From Geotalea sp. SG265 (GTDB lineage Bacteria; Desulfobacterota; Desulfuromonadia; Geobacterales; Geobacteraceae), in contig NZ_JAKZFT010000006.1 in NCBI RefSeq assembly GCF_022808985.1, forward strand, positions 1 through 64,000: 64,000 nt of DNA. The letters run 5' to 3'. Under the pieces are notes generated by a model, which was given only the letters and a program-made list of their open reading frames with translations, was not told the origin of the DNA and ran no database searches. This document shows, piece by piece, positions 19,578 through 28,380 of the stretch. Position 1 is the first letter of the stretch. The number at the start of each line of letters is the position of its first letter. The position numbers were made by a program, and so were the translations under genes.

Positions 19578-20717
19578 CTAGGAGGGGCGCATAACCTTTG
19601 CCAGCAGCAGGGCAAGTGGAGCGGCGACAATGCTCAGCATGGCGCCCATTTTTGCGGCCCCCTGCACCGCAGGCTCGATGAAAGCCTCGCCGGCCACAAA
19701 AAGGGCAACGGTAAAGCCGATGCCAGCGATGATACCGGCCAGCAGCAGCTCCCTGCGCCCCATCCCTTTAGGCAGCCGGTAACCAACGAGATCGGCGACA
19801 GCCCCGAACAAAAAAATGCCCGTTGCTTTGCCCAAGATAAGGGAGCACAGGACAATCCAGGTGACAGATCCGACAGCGGTCAGTTCCACTCCGGCGTTGG
19901 CCAGTCCGAACATGAACAGGCCGATATCGACTACCACACGCCAGTCATGCTCGAACCGGGCCAGGGTTGTCAGGTCGCCGGGATCGTCTTCGAAGAGATG
20001 CTTTTTTTCCCTTGCTGCATGGGGAAGAAGTGGAATGATGAAGACCAGTGCCAGTGCGGGATGCAGGTGGGCGGTGAAGAGCCCGCTCCAGCTCAGCCCG
20101 CCGCCGATGATGACATAGGGCCAGTAGCTCTTGATATTGATCCAGCGGAGGATAAGCGCCAGCAGCACACCGCAGACGGTCAGGAGCAACCAGTGGGGGG
20201 CGGTCGGGAAATGCGGATCGGGATAAAAAACGGCGATGATGGCCAGGCCGATGGCATCATCGGCAACGGCAAGCAGCAGGAGAAAAGAAACGACCGGGTG
20301 GTTCTTGCCGAAAACGAGGCGGGCGGCCAGCCATGCGAAAGCGATATCAGTCGCCGTGGGAATCCCCCAGCCATGGCGCAGCTCCGGAGAGCCGATAAAG
20401 TAGTTGATGATGAAATAGACGGCAATGGGGCCAATGACGCCGCCAAGTGTTGCAAAGAGCGGATTGAGCGCCTTTTTCAGCGGGTTGAGATCTCCCCCCG
20501 GATGAAAGCTCTGAGTTATCTCCACTGCCGCAATGGCAAAGAACATCACCATGAAGAGGTCATTGGTTAGGAAATGGACGCTGAGACCTGCTATCGACGG
20601 CCCATGGATGAAGGAGTGGTAACCTTCCGGGTCGAGGTTGCTCCAGAACAGTGCTGCGACAACTCCGGCCAGAAGCGGTACCGAGAATTCACGCAGCATG
20701 TTGAGACGTTTCTTCAC
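19578..20717 (-). CDS. nhaA: Na+/H+ antiporter NhaA
   Basis: Exports sodium in exchange for protons for pH and salt homeostasis. It has 379 residues and about 12 membrane segments. The TATDIAFAWLAARL segment and the LLLAVADDAIGLAIIAVFY segment hold the cation-binding Asp pair equivalent to Asp163-Asp164 of the E. coli protein. The start codon is GTG at 20717, with AAAGGA about 8 bases upstream. It sits between two halves of GDP-mannose synthesis without an obvious functional link, perhaps just carried by the operon. Confidence 0.93.
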   Translation of the reverse strand: MKKRLNMLREFSVPLLAGVVAALFWSNLDPEGYHSFIHGPSIAGLSVHFLTNDLFMVMFFAIAAVEITQSFHPGGDLNPLKKALNPLFATLGGVIGPIAVYFIINYFIGSPELRHGWGIPTATDIAFAWLAARLVFGKNHPVVSFLLLLAVADDAIGLAIIAVFYPDPHFPTAPHWLLLTVCGVLLALILRWINIKSYWPYVIIGGGLSWSGLFTAHLHPALALVFIIPLLPHAAREKKHLFEDDPGDLTTLARFEHDWRVVVDIGLFMFGLANAGVELTAVGSVTWIVLCSLILGKATGIFLFGAVADLVGYRLPKGMGRRELLLAGIIAGIGFTVALFVAGEAFIEPAVQGAAKMGAMLSIVAAPLALLLAKVMRPS

Positions 20718-20755
20718 TGGGGTTTCCTTTTGGCAGGCAATGGAAAAGCAGAAGA

Positions 20756-21121
20756 TCAGGGAAGCGTTTCTTCCCCGTTGTCCACACGATGATAGTCATC
20801 CTGGAGGCGGATGATGTCGTCTTCGCCCAGATACTCGCCGCTCTGGACTTCGATGATGGTCAGGGGGATGATGCCGGGATTCTCAAGCCGATGGGTGGCC
20901 CCCATGGGAATGAAAGTGGACTCATTGATGTTGATGAGCTGCTCCCTGCCGTTGCAGGTGATCTTCGCCGTTCCAGAGACGACGATCCAGTGCTCACTGC
21001 GATGGTGATGCATCTGCAGGGAGAGACGCTGACCGGGTTTCACCTCGATCCGTTTGATCTTGTAGCTCTTGTTTTCCTCAAGAACGGTGTAGGTTCCCCA
21101 TGGACGTTCGCCTCGCTCCAT
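20756..21121 (-). CDS. Mannose-6-phosphate isomerase, type II cupin domain
   Basis: A 121-residue single cupin that matches the C-terminal isomerase domain of bifunctional ManC/AlgA enzymes. It starts [15 protein letters not shown]; metal ligands lie in [15 protein letters not shown] (His-His-His...Glu-His), with a later cupin histidine in MGATHRLEN. Expected activity is fructose 6-phosphate to mannose 6-phosphate. ATG at 21121 overlaps the rmlD stop by one base (TAATG) with GAGGAGG 5 bases before it. The longer in-frame start at 21166 lies inside rmlD and is rejected. Confidence 0.85.
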   Translation of the reverse strand: MERGERPWGTYTVLEENKSYKIKRIEVKPGQRLSLQMHHHRSEHWIVVSGTAKITCNGREQLININESTFIPMGATHRLENPGIIPLTIIEVQSGEYLGEDDIIRLQDDYHRVDNGEETLP

Positions 21122-21951
21122 TACAGCCTCCTCAGTTTTAGATAGTTTTTCAGTGCTTCGCGCCACGGCTGGAGTTGAAAGCCGGTGTCGCGGACCAGCT
21201 TACCGCAATCAAGGGTCGAATAGAGCGGCCGGGGGGCCGGCCGCCCCAGATCCTTCGTCGCCAAGGGGTTGACTCGCATGTCGATCCCCGATTCGGCGAA
21301 GATAGCACGGGCAAACTCGTTCCATGAGCAGAATCCGGTATTGGCAGCATGGTAGATGCCGCGGCAATCCTTTTCCACAAGCGCCCTGATGGCCAGGGCC
21401 AGATCAACGGTCCAGGTGGGGGAACCAATCTGATCGTCCACCACCGCCAGTTCCTTTTTCTCCGTGGCCAGCCGCAGCATGGTTTCGACAAAGTTCTTGC
21501 CATTTACGCCATAAAGCCATTGAGTCCTGACGATCAGGTAATCGGGATTGAAGCGGGCATTCATCTCCCCCGCCAGCTTAGATTCGCCATAGACACTCAA
21601 GGGTCCGGTCGGCTCATCCTCCAGATATGGGCTACCTTTACGTCCGTCAAAGACATAGTCGGTACTCACCTGCACCAGTTTCGCGCCAATTTCGCTGGTG
21701 GCCATGGCCAGGTGGGCAACCCCTTCGCCGTTGGCCTGCATGGCCAGATCAGGGTTCGTTTCGCAGCCGTCCACATCCGTATAGGCAGCGGCATTGATGA
21801 CTATCCTCGGCCTGATGCTAAAAAGCACCTTCTGCACCGATTCCAGTGAAGTAATGTCAACATCCTCCAGATCCACGCCCCTGGCGGCGGAACCGAGCAA
21901 GGTCATCAGGTCCTGGCCGAGCATCCCCTTTGCACCGACAACGAGAATCAT
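21121..21951 (-). CDS. rmlD: dTDP-4-dehydrorhamnose reductase
   Basis: Last step of dTDP-L-rhamnose synthesis; NADPH reduces dTDP-4-keto-rhamnose. It has 276 residues. The cofactor loop is [10 protein letters not shown] near the N-terminus, and the catalytic tyrosine and lysine appear in [10 protein letters not shown] (YxxxK). The ATG at 21951 overlaps the rmlB stop by one base (TGATG), with a GGGGGG-type ribosome site upstream. A longer frame reaching 22086 lies wholly inside rmlB. rmlA and rmlC are not in the window and must be elsewhere. Confidence 0.95.
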   Translation of the reverse strand: MILVVGAKGMLGQDLMTLLGSAARGVDLEDVDITSLESVQKVLFSIRPRIVINAAAYTDVDGCETNPDLAMQANGEGVAHLAMATSEIGAKLVQVSTDYVFDGRKGSPYLEDEPTGPLSVYGESKLAGEMNARFNPDYLIVRTQWLYGVNGKNFVETMLRLATEKKELAVVDDQIGSPTWTVDLALAIRALVEKDCRGIYHAANTGFCSWNEFARAIFAESGIDMRVNPLATKDLGRPAPRPLYSTLDCGKLVRDTGFQLQPWREALKNYLKLRRL

Positions 21952-23027
21952 CAGCGCCCCCCGTACATCTTTTCGTAGTAGTCGCGGTAAGCGCCGGAGG
22001 TGACCTTCCCGACCCAGTCCTGATTGGCCAGATACCAGTCGATTGTCTCGGCAATGCCCCGCTCGAAGGTATAGGAGGGGGACCACCCCAGTTCCCGGCG
22101 CATCTTCGAGGCGTCGATGGCATATCTGCGGTCATGGCCGGGACGATCCTTGACAAAGGTGATCAGCTGTCGATTTTCCTCCGCCATACGCCCGAGCCTG
22201 CTGTCAAGCAGGTCGCAGACAAGATTGACAATGTCGATGTTCTTCCATTCGTTGTTGCCGCCGATATTATAGACCTGTCCGAGTCGGCCGGTTTTCAGCA
22301 CCGTCTCGATGGCTATGGAATGATCCTTCACATGTAGCCAGTCACGTACGTTGAGCCCGTCCCCGTACACCGGGAGCGGCTTTCTGTTCATGATGTTGTG
22401 GATCATGAGCGGAATCAGCTTCTCGGGGAAATGGTAAGGCCCGTAGTTGTTGGAACAGCGCGTGTTGAGGGTGGGAAAACCGTAGGTCTCGTGGTAAGCG
22501 CGAACCAGGAGGTCGGCGCCGGTCTTGCTGGCCGAATATGGTGAGTTGGGGGCGAGGGGCGTTTCTTCGGTGAAAAAGCCGGTCTCACCCAGGGAGCCGT
22601 AGACTTCGTCGGTGGAAACCTGGAGATAACGGAATTCCGGTACAACCTTTGCCTGCCAGTGTTTGCGGCTCTCTTCCAGGAGCACCTGCGTCCCGAGGAC
22701 ATTGGTGCGGACGAAGATTTCGGGGCCGGTAATGGAACGATCCACGTGGGATTCGGCAGCGAAATGAACTATGGCATCGACCTTTTCCTCGGCAAGCAAT
22801 CCTGCCACCAGGGAGGCATCGCAGATATCACCCTTGACAAAGCGGTAAGAGCTGTTGTTTTCCACCCCTTTCAGGTTTTCCAGGTTCCCCGCATAGGTGA
22901 GCAGGTCAAGGTTTATGACCCGGCAGCCGGGGTTGCCCGCCATGAAACTGTTGATGAAGTTGGAGCCGATGAACCCGGCGCCCCCGGTAACGAGAACGGC
23001 ACGGGGTAAGAATTTATCCGCCATCAT
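21951..23027 (-). CDS. rmlB: dTDP-glucose 4,6-dehydratase
   Basis: Second step of dTDP-L-rhamnose synthesis, using NAD+ as internal cofactor. It has 358 residues. The NAD loop is VTGGAGFIGSNF (14-25), and the catalytic YSASKTGAD (YxxxK) is present, with the STDEVYGSLG motif holding the acid/base pair. GAGGAGG sits just before two consecutive ATGs (23027 and 23024); the second has the better spacing, so the true start may be one codon later. It is the first gene of rmlB-rmlD-cupin-nhaA-manC, all on one strand with tight spacing. Confidence 0.95.
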   Translation of the reverse strand: MMADKFLPRAVLVTGGAGFIGSNFINSFMAGNPGCRVINLDLLTYAGNLENLKGVENNSSYRFVKGDICDASLVAGLLAEEKVDAIVHFAAESHVDRSITGPEIFVRTNVLGTQVLLEESRKHWQAKVVPEFRYLQVSTDEVYGSLGETGFFTEETPLAPNSPYSASKTGADLLVRAYHETYGFPTLNTRCSNNYGPYHFPEKLIPLMIHNIMNRKPLPVYGDGLNVRDWLHVKDHSIAIETVLKTGRLGQVYNIGGNNEWKNIDIVNLVCDLLDSRLGRMAEENRQLITFVKDRPGHDRRYAIDASKMRRELGWSPSYTFERGIAETIDWYLANQDWVGKVTSGAYRDYYEKMYGGR

Positions 23028-23068
23028 TCCTCCTCAATAAGCTCGGATATATTTAAAATAAAGCCATA

Positions 23069-25123
23069 CTAGAACGTCTTCAGTGGCCCGAGCGCCCCCA
23101 CCCCGGCCAGGGTGAAGGTCACCATGAATTCCCGGTTGTCGGGCCGGTCGCGGTAGGACAAGGTTACCCCCCAGCATTGGTGCTTGTACTCCAGGGCGTA
23201 AATAGACTCGAGAAAGTCCCCCTTGTCGAAGGAATAGCGGGTAGTGTAATTGAAAACAAAGGGTTTTACAAGACCCACGCCGATCCTGCCTTCCAGGTAC
23301 TCAAGGGAATCACGGGAAAAGCGATAGCCGACCCCGAACCGGTTGCCGTTATCACCTTCGTATCCGCCGGCGAGTATCGTCGAGGAAAAGCTGCCCCGGT
23401 AGGTGTTGAAGCGGCTGTCCAGGTCAAGGGATATCCGATCCAGGGGAGACAGCCGCCCTTCCACCCGAAGATCGGTCAAGGGGCGCCCTTCGTCCACGAA
23501 GGCCAGGAGATCGCGACGCGAGCCGGATATCTGGTATCCCTGACTGAGCCGCAGGAACATAAGCTCCCGATACAGGGGAGTTCCGTCTGCCTGGACAATT
23601 TTTCCCGTGATGTAGTTGGCCAGGGACAGTCCGACCACGTTCTGCCCCACCACCCGGTCATCGTAATCGAAGAAAGGGAGCTTATCCTGGTTCCGCTGCT
23701 GAACGAAAGAGTAGGCAACCTCCGGAACCAGCAGATGGCGCACCTTGGGCATTGCATTGAGGCCGGTGTCGAATACCCGGGCAAGGCGGGTCGAGACGGC
23801 AAACTCGGCATCGGCAATACCTTTACCATGGACGGCGCTTTCTTCTCCCCCGCCGTAAGCATTGTACAGGCGCTGGCTGAACCCGGCAGAAGCCGACATA
23901 TCAAGAGAACCGGCCTGAAAATAGGAGGTCAGGGTGGGATGCAGGGTGACTCGCTGTCCCTCGGTCCCCTCTTCGCGATAAAAATTGACGGCATCTGCAT
24001 AAAGGGAGAAGAAAACAGGACTGCCGCCGATCTTGCGCCGGACGGTGGTAAAGGAGACAGTCGGCAGCTTCTGCAGCGTGCCCTTGTTGCTGGCAGCATC
24101 CATATTCTCCACGTAATCCAGCTCAGCCGTCAGCACATGGTCCTGCCAATGCTTTGTCAGCGCAGCTCTCGAATCCAGGTACTGCCGGTTGTATTCTCCG
24201 GCATCACTGGCAAAATCCCGGTAAAAATCACGGTCGCTGACCAGATTGATGTCGGACCTGAAGGTAAGAGTGTCGGGGGCGGTATCCACATGCCGCTCAA
24301 TGAGCTCCCCCCTGAACCGTGATTGGGAGGTGTCGTAAATGCCGTAACCGGAAACGGCCCCTTCCCTCCCCCCTTCAGCCAGATAGCGGTAATCGACCCC
24401 CACCCCTACTCCCCGTCTGGTCTGGATGTCCAGATTAATGGTCGCATCCTGGCTCGGAGTCATTGCCCAGTAAAATGGGAGATCGAGGTAGAAACCTTTT
24501 TTGGTCGAATTGCCCAGGCGTGGAATGAGCAGGCCCGACTGCCGTTCGGTCTTGGCTGGAAAGACGATGTAGGGGAGATAGAGGAGCGGGATGTTCTTCA
24601 CGTAGAAAAGCACGTTGCTGCCGGTAGCATATTCCTCCAGGGTAAGATCCAGGCTGCGGGCGGTGAAGTGCCAGCTGGGAGAATCGCCGTCACAGGTGGT
24701 GAAGGAACCGCGCTCCATGCGGTAGTCGGCGGTTCCCGTCTTGCTCATGAGGCTGCTGCGGATGTGGAAGTTCGGCTTCTTGAGAAAAAGGTAGCCGTTT
24801 GTCACCTCTCCCTGCTGGGTCACCGTATTCAGCCTGACCCGGTCGCCATGGAGCACATCGTCCCCTTTTTCCAGAAGGACATGGCCCTGCGCAACGGCTT
24901 CCCCCTCGTCCTCACGGAAAAGTGCCCGGTCCGACAGCAGCGTAACGCCGTCGTACCTGATGCGCACATTGCCCTCGGCTTCAAAGGACGAACTCCGTTC
25001 CCCATAGGAGAGGCTGTCAGCCGAAATATGCACCGTGCCCGAAGGTGAAACCTCGGCGGCAACGGCGGAACCAACAAAGGCAGCGAAAAGCGCGATGGTA
25101 CACAAAAACGCAGAAAGCTTCAT
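23069..25123 (-). CDS. lptD: LPS-assembly outer-membrane protein LptD
   Basis: Beta-barrel half of the LptDE translocon that inserts lipopolysaccharide into the outer leaflet. It has 684 residues: signal peptide (about 1-23, ending GSAVAA), an OstA/LptA-like beta-jellyroll (about 30-170, with VHISADSLSYGERSSSFEAE-type repeats) and a C-terminal barrel (about 200-684). Only two cysteines remain in the mature chain (in TTCDGDS and KHQCWG), against four in E. coli, so at most one disulfide can form. The ATG at 25123 gives the signal peptide directly; its ribosome site is weak. An upstream GTG at 25153 is the alternative. Confidence 0.9.
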   Translation of the reverse strand: MKLSAFLCTIALFAAFVGSAVAAEVSPSGTVHISADSLSYGERSSSFEAEGNVRIRYDGVTLLSDRALFREDEGEAVAQGHVLLEKGDDVLHGDRVRLNTVTQQGEVTNGYLFLKKPNFHIRSSLMSKTGTADYRMERGSFTTCDGDSPSWHFTARSLDLTLEEYATGSNVLFYVKNIPLLYLPYIVFPAKTERQSGLLIPRLGNSTKKGFYLDLPFYWAMTPSQDATINLDIQTRRGVGVGVDYRYLAEGGREGAVSGYGIYDTSQSRFRGELIERHVDTAPDTLTFRSDINLVSDRDFYRDFASDAGEYNRQYLDSRAALTKHWQDHVLTAELDYVENMDAASNKGTLQKLPTVSFTTVRRKIGGSPVFFSLYADAVNFYREEGTEGQRVTLHPTLTSYFQAGSLDMSASAGFSQRLYNAYGGGEESAVHGKGIADAEFAVSTRLARVFDTGLNAMPKVRHLLVPEVAYSFVQQRNQDKLPFFDYDDRVVGQNVVGLSLANYITGKIVQADGTPLYRELMFLRLSQGYQISGSRRDLLAFVDEGRPLTDLRVEGRLSPLDRISLDLDSRFNTYRGSFSSTILAGGYEGDNGNRFGVGYRFSRDSLEYLEGRIGVGLVKPFVFNYTTRYSFDKGDFLESIYALEYKHQCWGVTLSYRDRPDNREFMVTFTLAGVGALGPLKTF

Positions 25124-25171
25124 AGGGACTCTGACCGGTGAATGGGCTGGCACTTGGCTCTCGTTACTGAT

Positions 25172-26446
25172 CTAGCCACGAAAGGGCTCGAATGGTCGGG
25201 AAAGGATGATGGAACGTGCTTCGCCCACGGTAAAAAGGGAGCCACAGACAAGGATCAGGTCCTCAGCACCCGCCATGCTGCAGGCAGTCGTCAGCCCCGC
25301 CTCGACGCTCCCCCCATCGCGGGCTGCGACACCCTGTCCGGCGCAGAATTCGGCAAGCTCACTGGAAGGAAGGGCGCGCGGCAACCGGGGAGCCACGGCA
25401 ATGACCTCATGGGTAAGAGGCAGAATCGGGCCGAGAATGCCGCCCAGGTCTTTGTCTCCCATGACGCCACAGACAAGCAGCAGGCGTCTGTGAGGGATTT
25501 CCACAAGCGCCTCTGCTAACGCCCTGCCACCAGCCGGATTATGGGCGCCGTCAAGGAGGATGCGGGGGGATGAGCTAATCAGCTCCATTCGGCCCGGCCA
25601 CTGAGCCTTTTCCATACCGGCAGTCATGGCCGCCGTCGGCATGGGGAAGTCTCCCTTGCCAAGGACCTCCACTGCGGCCAGCGCCGTCGCCGCATTGAAT
25701 CGCTGATAGCTGCCCCGAAGCCCAATGGTCACCCCATCCAGCGAAACGGACATTCCCCGGTAGAAAAGCTTGTTCTCTCGCCATTCCCCGTGGAAATCTT
25801 CTCCGCAACAATAAAGAGGGCTGTTCAGTTCATGGCAGCGCATCCTGATTTCGGCCGCAGCGGCGGGTTCCTGGCAGGAAATCACCACCGGCCGCGAAGC
25901 CTTGACGATACCCGCCTTTTCCCTGGCAATAGCGGCAACGGACGAGCCTAGATATTCGCTGTGATCGAGGGATATGGAGGTGATGACCGAAAGAATGCCC
26001 TCCAGGGCATTGGTGGCATCGAAGGTTCCCCCCATACCGGCTTCCATGACGGCCAAATCCACCTGCTGCTCGGCGAAATGGAGGCAGGCCATGGTGGTGA
26101 CCATTTCGAAGAAGGTTGTCTCCGCCGGTGCCGCCGCCATCACTTTCCGCCCCAAACGGACCACATCCTCCTCGGCAATCTCCCTGCCGTCGACACGGAT
26201 CCGCTCGGTGAAGCCGATCAGGTGCGGGGAGGTAAAAAGACCGATATGATAGCCCCCCTCCCTGAGGATCGAAGCCATCATGCATGAGGTGGAGCCCTTG
26301 CCGTTGGTGCCGGCCACGTGTACGGACTTGAAGGCTGACTGGGGGTTGCCCAGGGACTGCAGCAGGGAGGAAACCCTTTCCAGTCCCGGCCTCATGCCGA
26401 AACGGCCAAGGCCGTATATGTGGTCAAGCATCTCCCGGTAAGTCAT
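25172..26446 (-). CDS. folC: Bifunctional dihydrofolate synthase/folylpolyglutamate synthase
   Basis: Adds glutamate to dihydropteroate and then to tetrahydrofolates. It has 424 residues of the Mur-ligase type. The ATP loop is GTNGKGSTS (about 47-55). Family motifs TSPHL, EAGMGG(T) and LDGAHNP follow in order. There is no clear ribosome site before the ATG; instead a perfect TATAAT (26463-26458) lies only 11 bases upstream, so the mRNA may be almost leaderless. It follows accD after a terminator, keeping the common trpA-accD-folC order. Confidence 0.95.
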   Translation of the reverse strand: MTYREMLDHIYGLGRFGMRPGLERVSSLLQSLGNPQSAFKSVHVAGTNGKGSTSCMMASILREGGYHIGLFTSPHLIGFTERIRVDGREIAEEDVVRLGRKVMAAAPAETTFFEMVTTMACLHFAEQQVDLAVMEAGMGGTFDATNALEGILSVITSISLDHSEYLGSSVAAIAREKAGIVKASRPVVISCQEPAAAAEIRMRCHELNSPLYCCGEDFHGEWRENKLFYRGMSVSLDGVTIGLRGSYQRFNAATALAAVEVLGKGDFPMPTAAMTAGMEKAQWPGRMELISSSPRILLDGAHNPAGGRALAEALVEIPHRRLLLVCGVMGDKDLGGILGPILPLTHEVIAVAPRLPRALPSSELAEFCAGQGVAARDGGSVEAGLTTACSMAGAEDLILVCGSLFTVGEARSIILSRPFEPFRG

Positions 26447-26457
26447 TGCAGGGCGGA

Positions 26458-26486
26458 ATTATAGGGAAAGCAGGGTGAAAAGTCCA
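26458..26486 (-). promoter_or_regulatory. folC promoter placed against the start codon
   Basis: The minus strand reads TGGACT (26486-26481), a 17-base spacer and TATAAT (26463-26458). Transcription would begin near 26451, about five bases before the ATG at 26446. No Shine-Dalgarno sequence fits between. Confidence 0.5.
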
Positions 26487-26521
26487 CAGATTTAGGGTTT
26501 TTATGGAGAGGTGAAACAACG

Positions 26522-26563
26522 AAAAGCCCCTGTCCTTCACATCTCGGGAAGGCAGGGGCTTTC
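26522..26563 (-). terminator. Terminator after accD
   Basis: A long stem pairs 26522-26538 with 26548-26563, with one unpaired base, around a 9-base loop. On the minus strand the stem ends in TTTTC. It lies just beyond the accD stop and before the folC promoter. Confidence 0.7.
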
Positions 26564-26588
26564 GCCTCTGAAAGGCCGCTTGCAGCAT

Positions 26589-27437
26589 TTACTGGCGATA
26601 CAACATCTTCAGTATCTGGGAAAGCTTCTGGCGCATATCCTTGCGCTCGACGATTATGTCGACCATGCCGTGGTCGAGGAGGTACTCGGCCCGCTGGAAA
26701 CCGGCGGGGAGCTTCTGTCGGATGGTCTGTTCAATGACCCGTGGCCCGGCAAAACCGATCAGTGCCTTGGGTTCGGACATGTTGATATCCCCCAGCATGG
26801 CGAAACTAGCGGTAACGCCGCCGGTGGTGGGATCGGTGAGGATGGATATGAAGGGAAGGCCTTTTTCCTTCAGCTTGGCCAGCGCCGCGGAGGTCTTTGC
26901 CATCTGCATCAGGGAAAGGATGCTTTCCTGCATCCGTGCCCCCCCCGATGCCGAGATGATGATCACCGGCGTGTGTTTCTCGATGCCCCGCTCCACAGCC
27001 CGGGTTATCTTCTCGCCGACAACGCTCCCCATACTCCCCCCCATGAAGGAGAAATCGAAAACGGCAACCTGCAGCGGCGTCCCGTCAATCTTTCCCTCGC
27101 CGCAGATGATGGCGTCCTTGGAACCCCCTTTGGCAACGGCTGCGTTAATCCGCTCCTGGTAGCTCTTCGAATCCTTGAAGTTGAGACAATCGACCGATAC
27201 CATGCCGGCATCGTGTTCGGCAAAGCTGCCTTCGTCCAGCAGGATGGCCAGTCGCTTCCGTGCCGATATGCGAAAATGGAAATTGCATTTGGGACAGACA
27301 TTGAGGTTGTTCTCGATGTCTTTGGAGATGATGACTTCGCCGCAGCTCTGGCATTTGGTCCAGAGACCTTCCGGAACCCGGACCCTCTTTTTTTCGGTGG
27401 TCGCCTGGACCCCGTTGCGTTTACTGAAAAAGCCCAT
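26589..27437 (-). CDS. accD: Acetyl-CoA carboxylase carboxyltransferase subunit beta
   Basis: Transfers the carboxyl group from biotin to acetyl-CoA with AccA, the first step of fatty-acid synthesis. It has 282 residues. The N-terminal zinc ribbon uses Cys29, Cys32, Cys48 and Cys51. The crotonase-like core has [10 protein letters not shown] and the [18 protein letters not shown] oxyanion region. GAGGG lies 5 bases before the ATG. It follows trpA after 133 bases. Confidence 0.96.
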   Translation of the reverse strand: MGFFSKRNGVQATTEKKRVRVPEGLWTKCQSCGEVIISKDIENNLNVCPKCNFHFRISARKRLAILLDEGSFAEHDAGMVSVDCLNFKDSKSYQERINAAVAKGGSKDAIICGEGKIDGTPLQVAVFDFSFMGGSMGSVVGEKITRAVERGIEKHTPVIIISASGGARMQESILSLMQMAKTSAALAKLKEKGLPFISILTDPTTGGVTASFAMLGDINMSEPKALIGFAGPRVIEQTIRQKLPAGFQRAEYLLDHGMVDIIVERKDMRQKLSQILKMLYRQ

Positions 27438-27570
27438 TTTTGCCCTCGTTTATGGTAGCAGCTGCCGGTATGTTTTAATAAGAGTGAAATGTCTAATACC
27501 AGAAAGGAACTGCCACGTCAATTGTAAAGGAGACGAAGAAACCAAAGGAGTGAGACGGTCAGGTGCCGGC

Positions 27571-28365
27571 TCAGGCCGACATGCCTGCCTTAAGGGCAGA
27601 AACCATGGAAGACAGCCGGGCATGGAGCTCTTTGCCGTTGAATTCCTCGAACTGTTTCACCAGTGCGCTGCCGACAACGACACCGTCGGCAACAGAAGCA
27701 ATGGCGCCTGCCTGGGCCGGATCGGAGATGCCGAAGCCAACGACGACGGGCAAGGGTACCCGTCCCCTGATCTTCTGCACTTCGGAAAAGACAGTGTCGG
27801 CTACGCTGGACCTGGCACCGGTAACACCGGTAACCGAGACATAGTAGATGAAACCGCTGCCAAGGCGGGCCACCTTCGATATCCGCTCCTCGTCTGAAGT
27901 GGGGGTGAGAAGAAAGATGACGGCCAGACCGCTCCTGTCGGCAACGGCCTTGAATTCGGACGCCTCTTCAGGGGGCAGATCGACCAGCAGAACCCCATCC
28001 ACACCGGCAGCAACGGCATCGGCAATGAATCGCTCGACCCCATACATGAAGATGGGATTGTAATAGCCCATGAGAATGATGGGAATATCGGTTTTTCTGC
28101 GCACTGATTTTACTGTGACTAAAATTTTTGGCAGGGTGGTGCCGGCTGCCAGGGCCCGTTCAGAAGACAGCTGAATTGTGGGACCATCGGCCATGGGATC
28201 GGAAAAGGGGACACCCAGCTCGATGAGATCGGCACCCGACTTTTCCAGATCGAGAATCAGCGATTCGGTGGTTTCAAGGTCGGGGTCACCCGCGGTGATA
28301 AAGGTGACCAGCGCTTTCTTTCCTTTTCCTGCCAGGGCGGCGAAGGTATTGTCGATTCTGCCCAT
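27571..28365 (-). CDS. trpA: Tryptophan synthase alpha chain
   Basis: Cleaves indole-3-glycerol phosphate to indole, which is channelled to TrpB. It has 264 residues, a TIM barrel. The catalytic glutamate and aspartate are in [16 protein letters not shown] (about 49-64), and the phosphate site is the late GFGISDPAQ segment. GGAGAG lies about 6 bases before the ATG. It begins 15 bases after the chemoreceptor gene on the same strand, while its partner trpB lies about 9.4 kb upstream. Confidence 0.96.
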   Translation of the reverse strand: MGRIDNTFAALAGKGKKALVTFITAGDPDLETTESLILDLEKSGADLIELGVPFSDPMADGPTIQLSSERALAAGTTLPKILVTVKSVRRKTDIPIILMGYYNPIFMYGVERFIADAVAAGVDGVLLVDLPPEEASEFKAVADRSGLAVIFLLTPTSDEERISKVARLGSGFIYYVSVTGVTGARSSVADTVFSEVQKIRGRVPLPVVVGFGISDPAQAGAIASVADGVVVGSALVKQFEEFNGKELHARLSSMVSALKAGMSA

Positions 28366-28380
28366 AGTACACTCTCCGGA

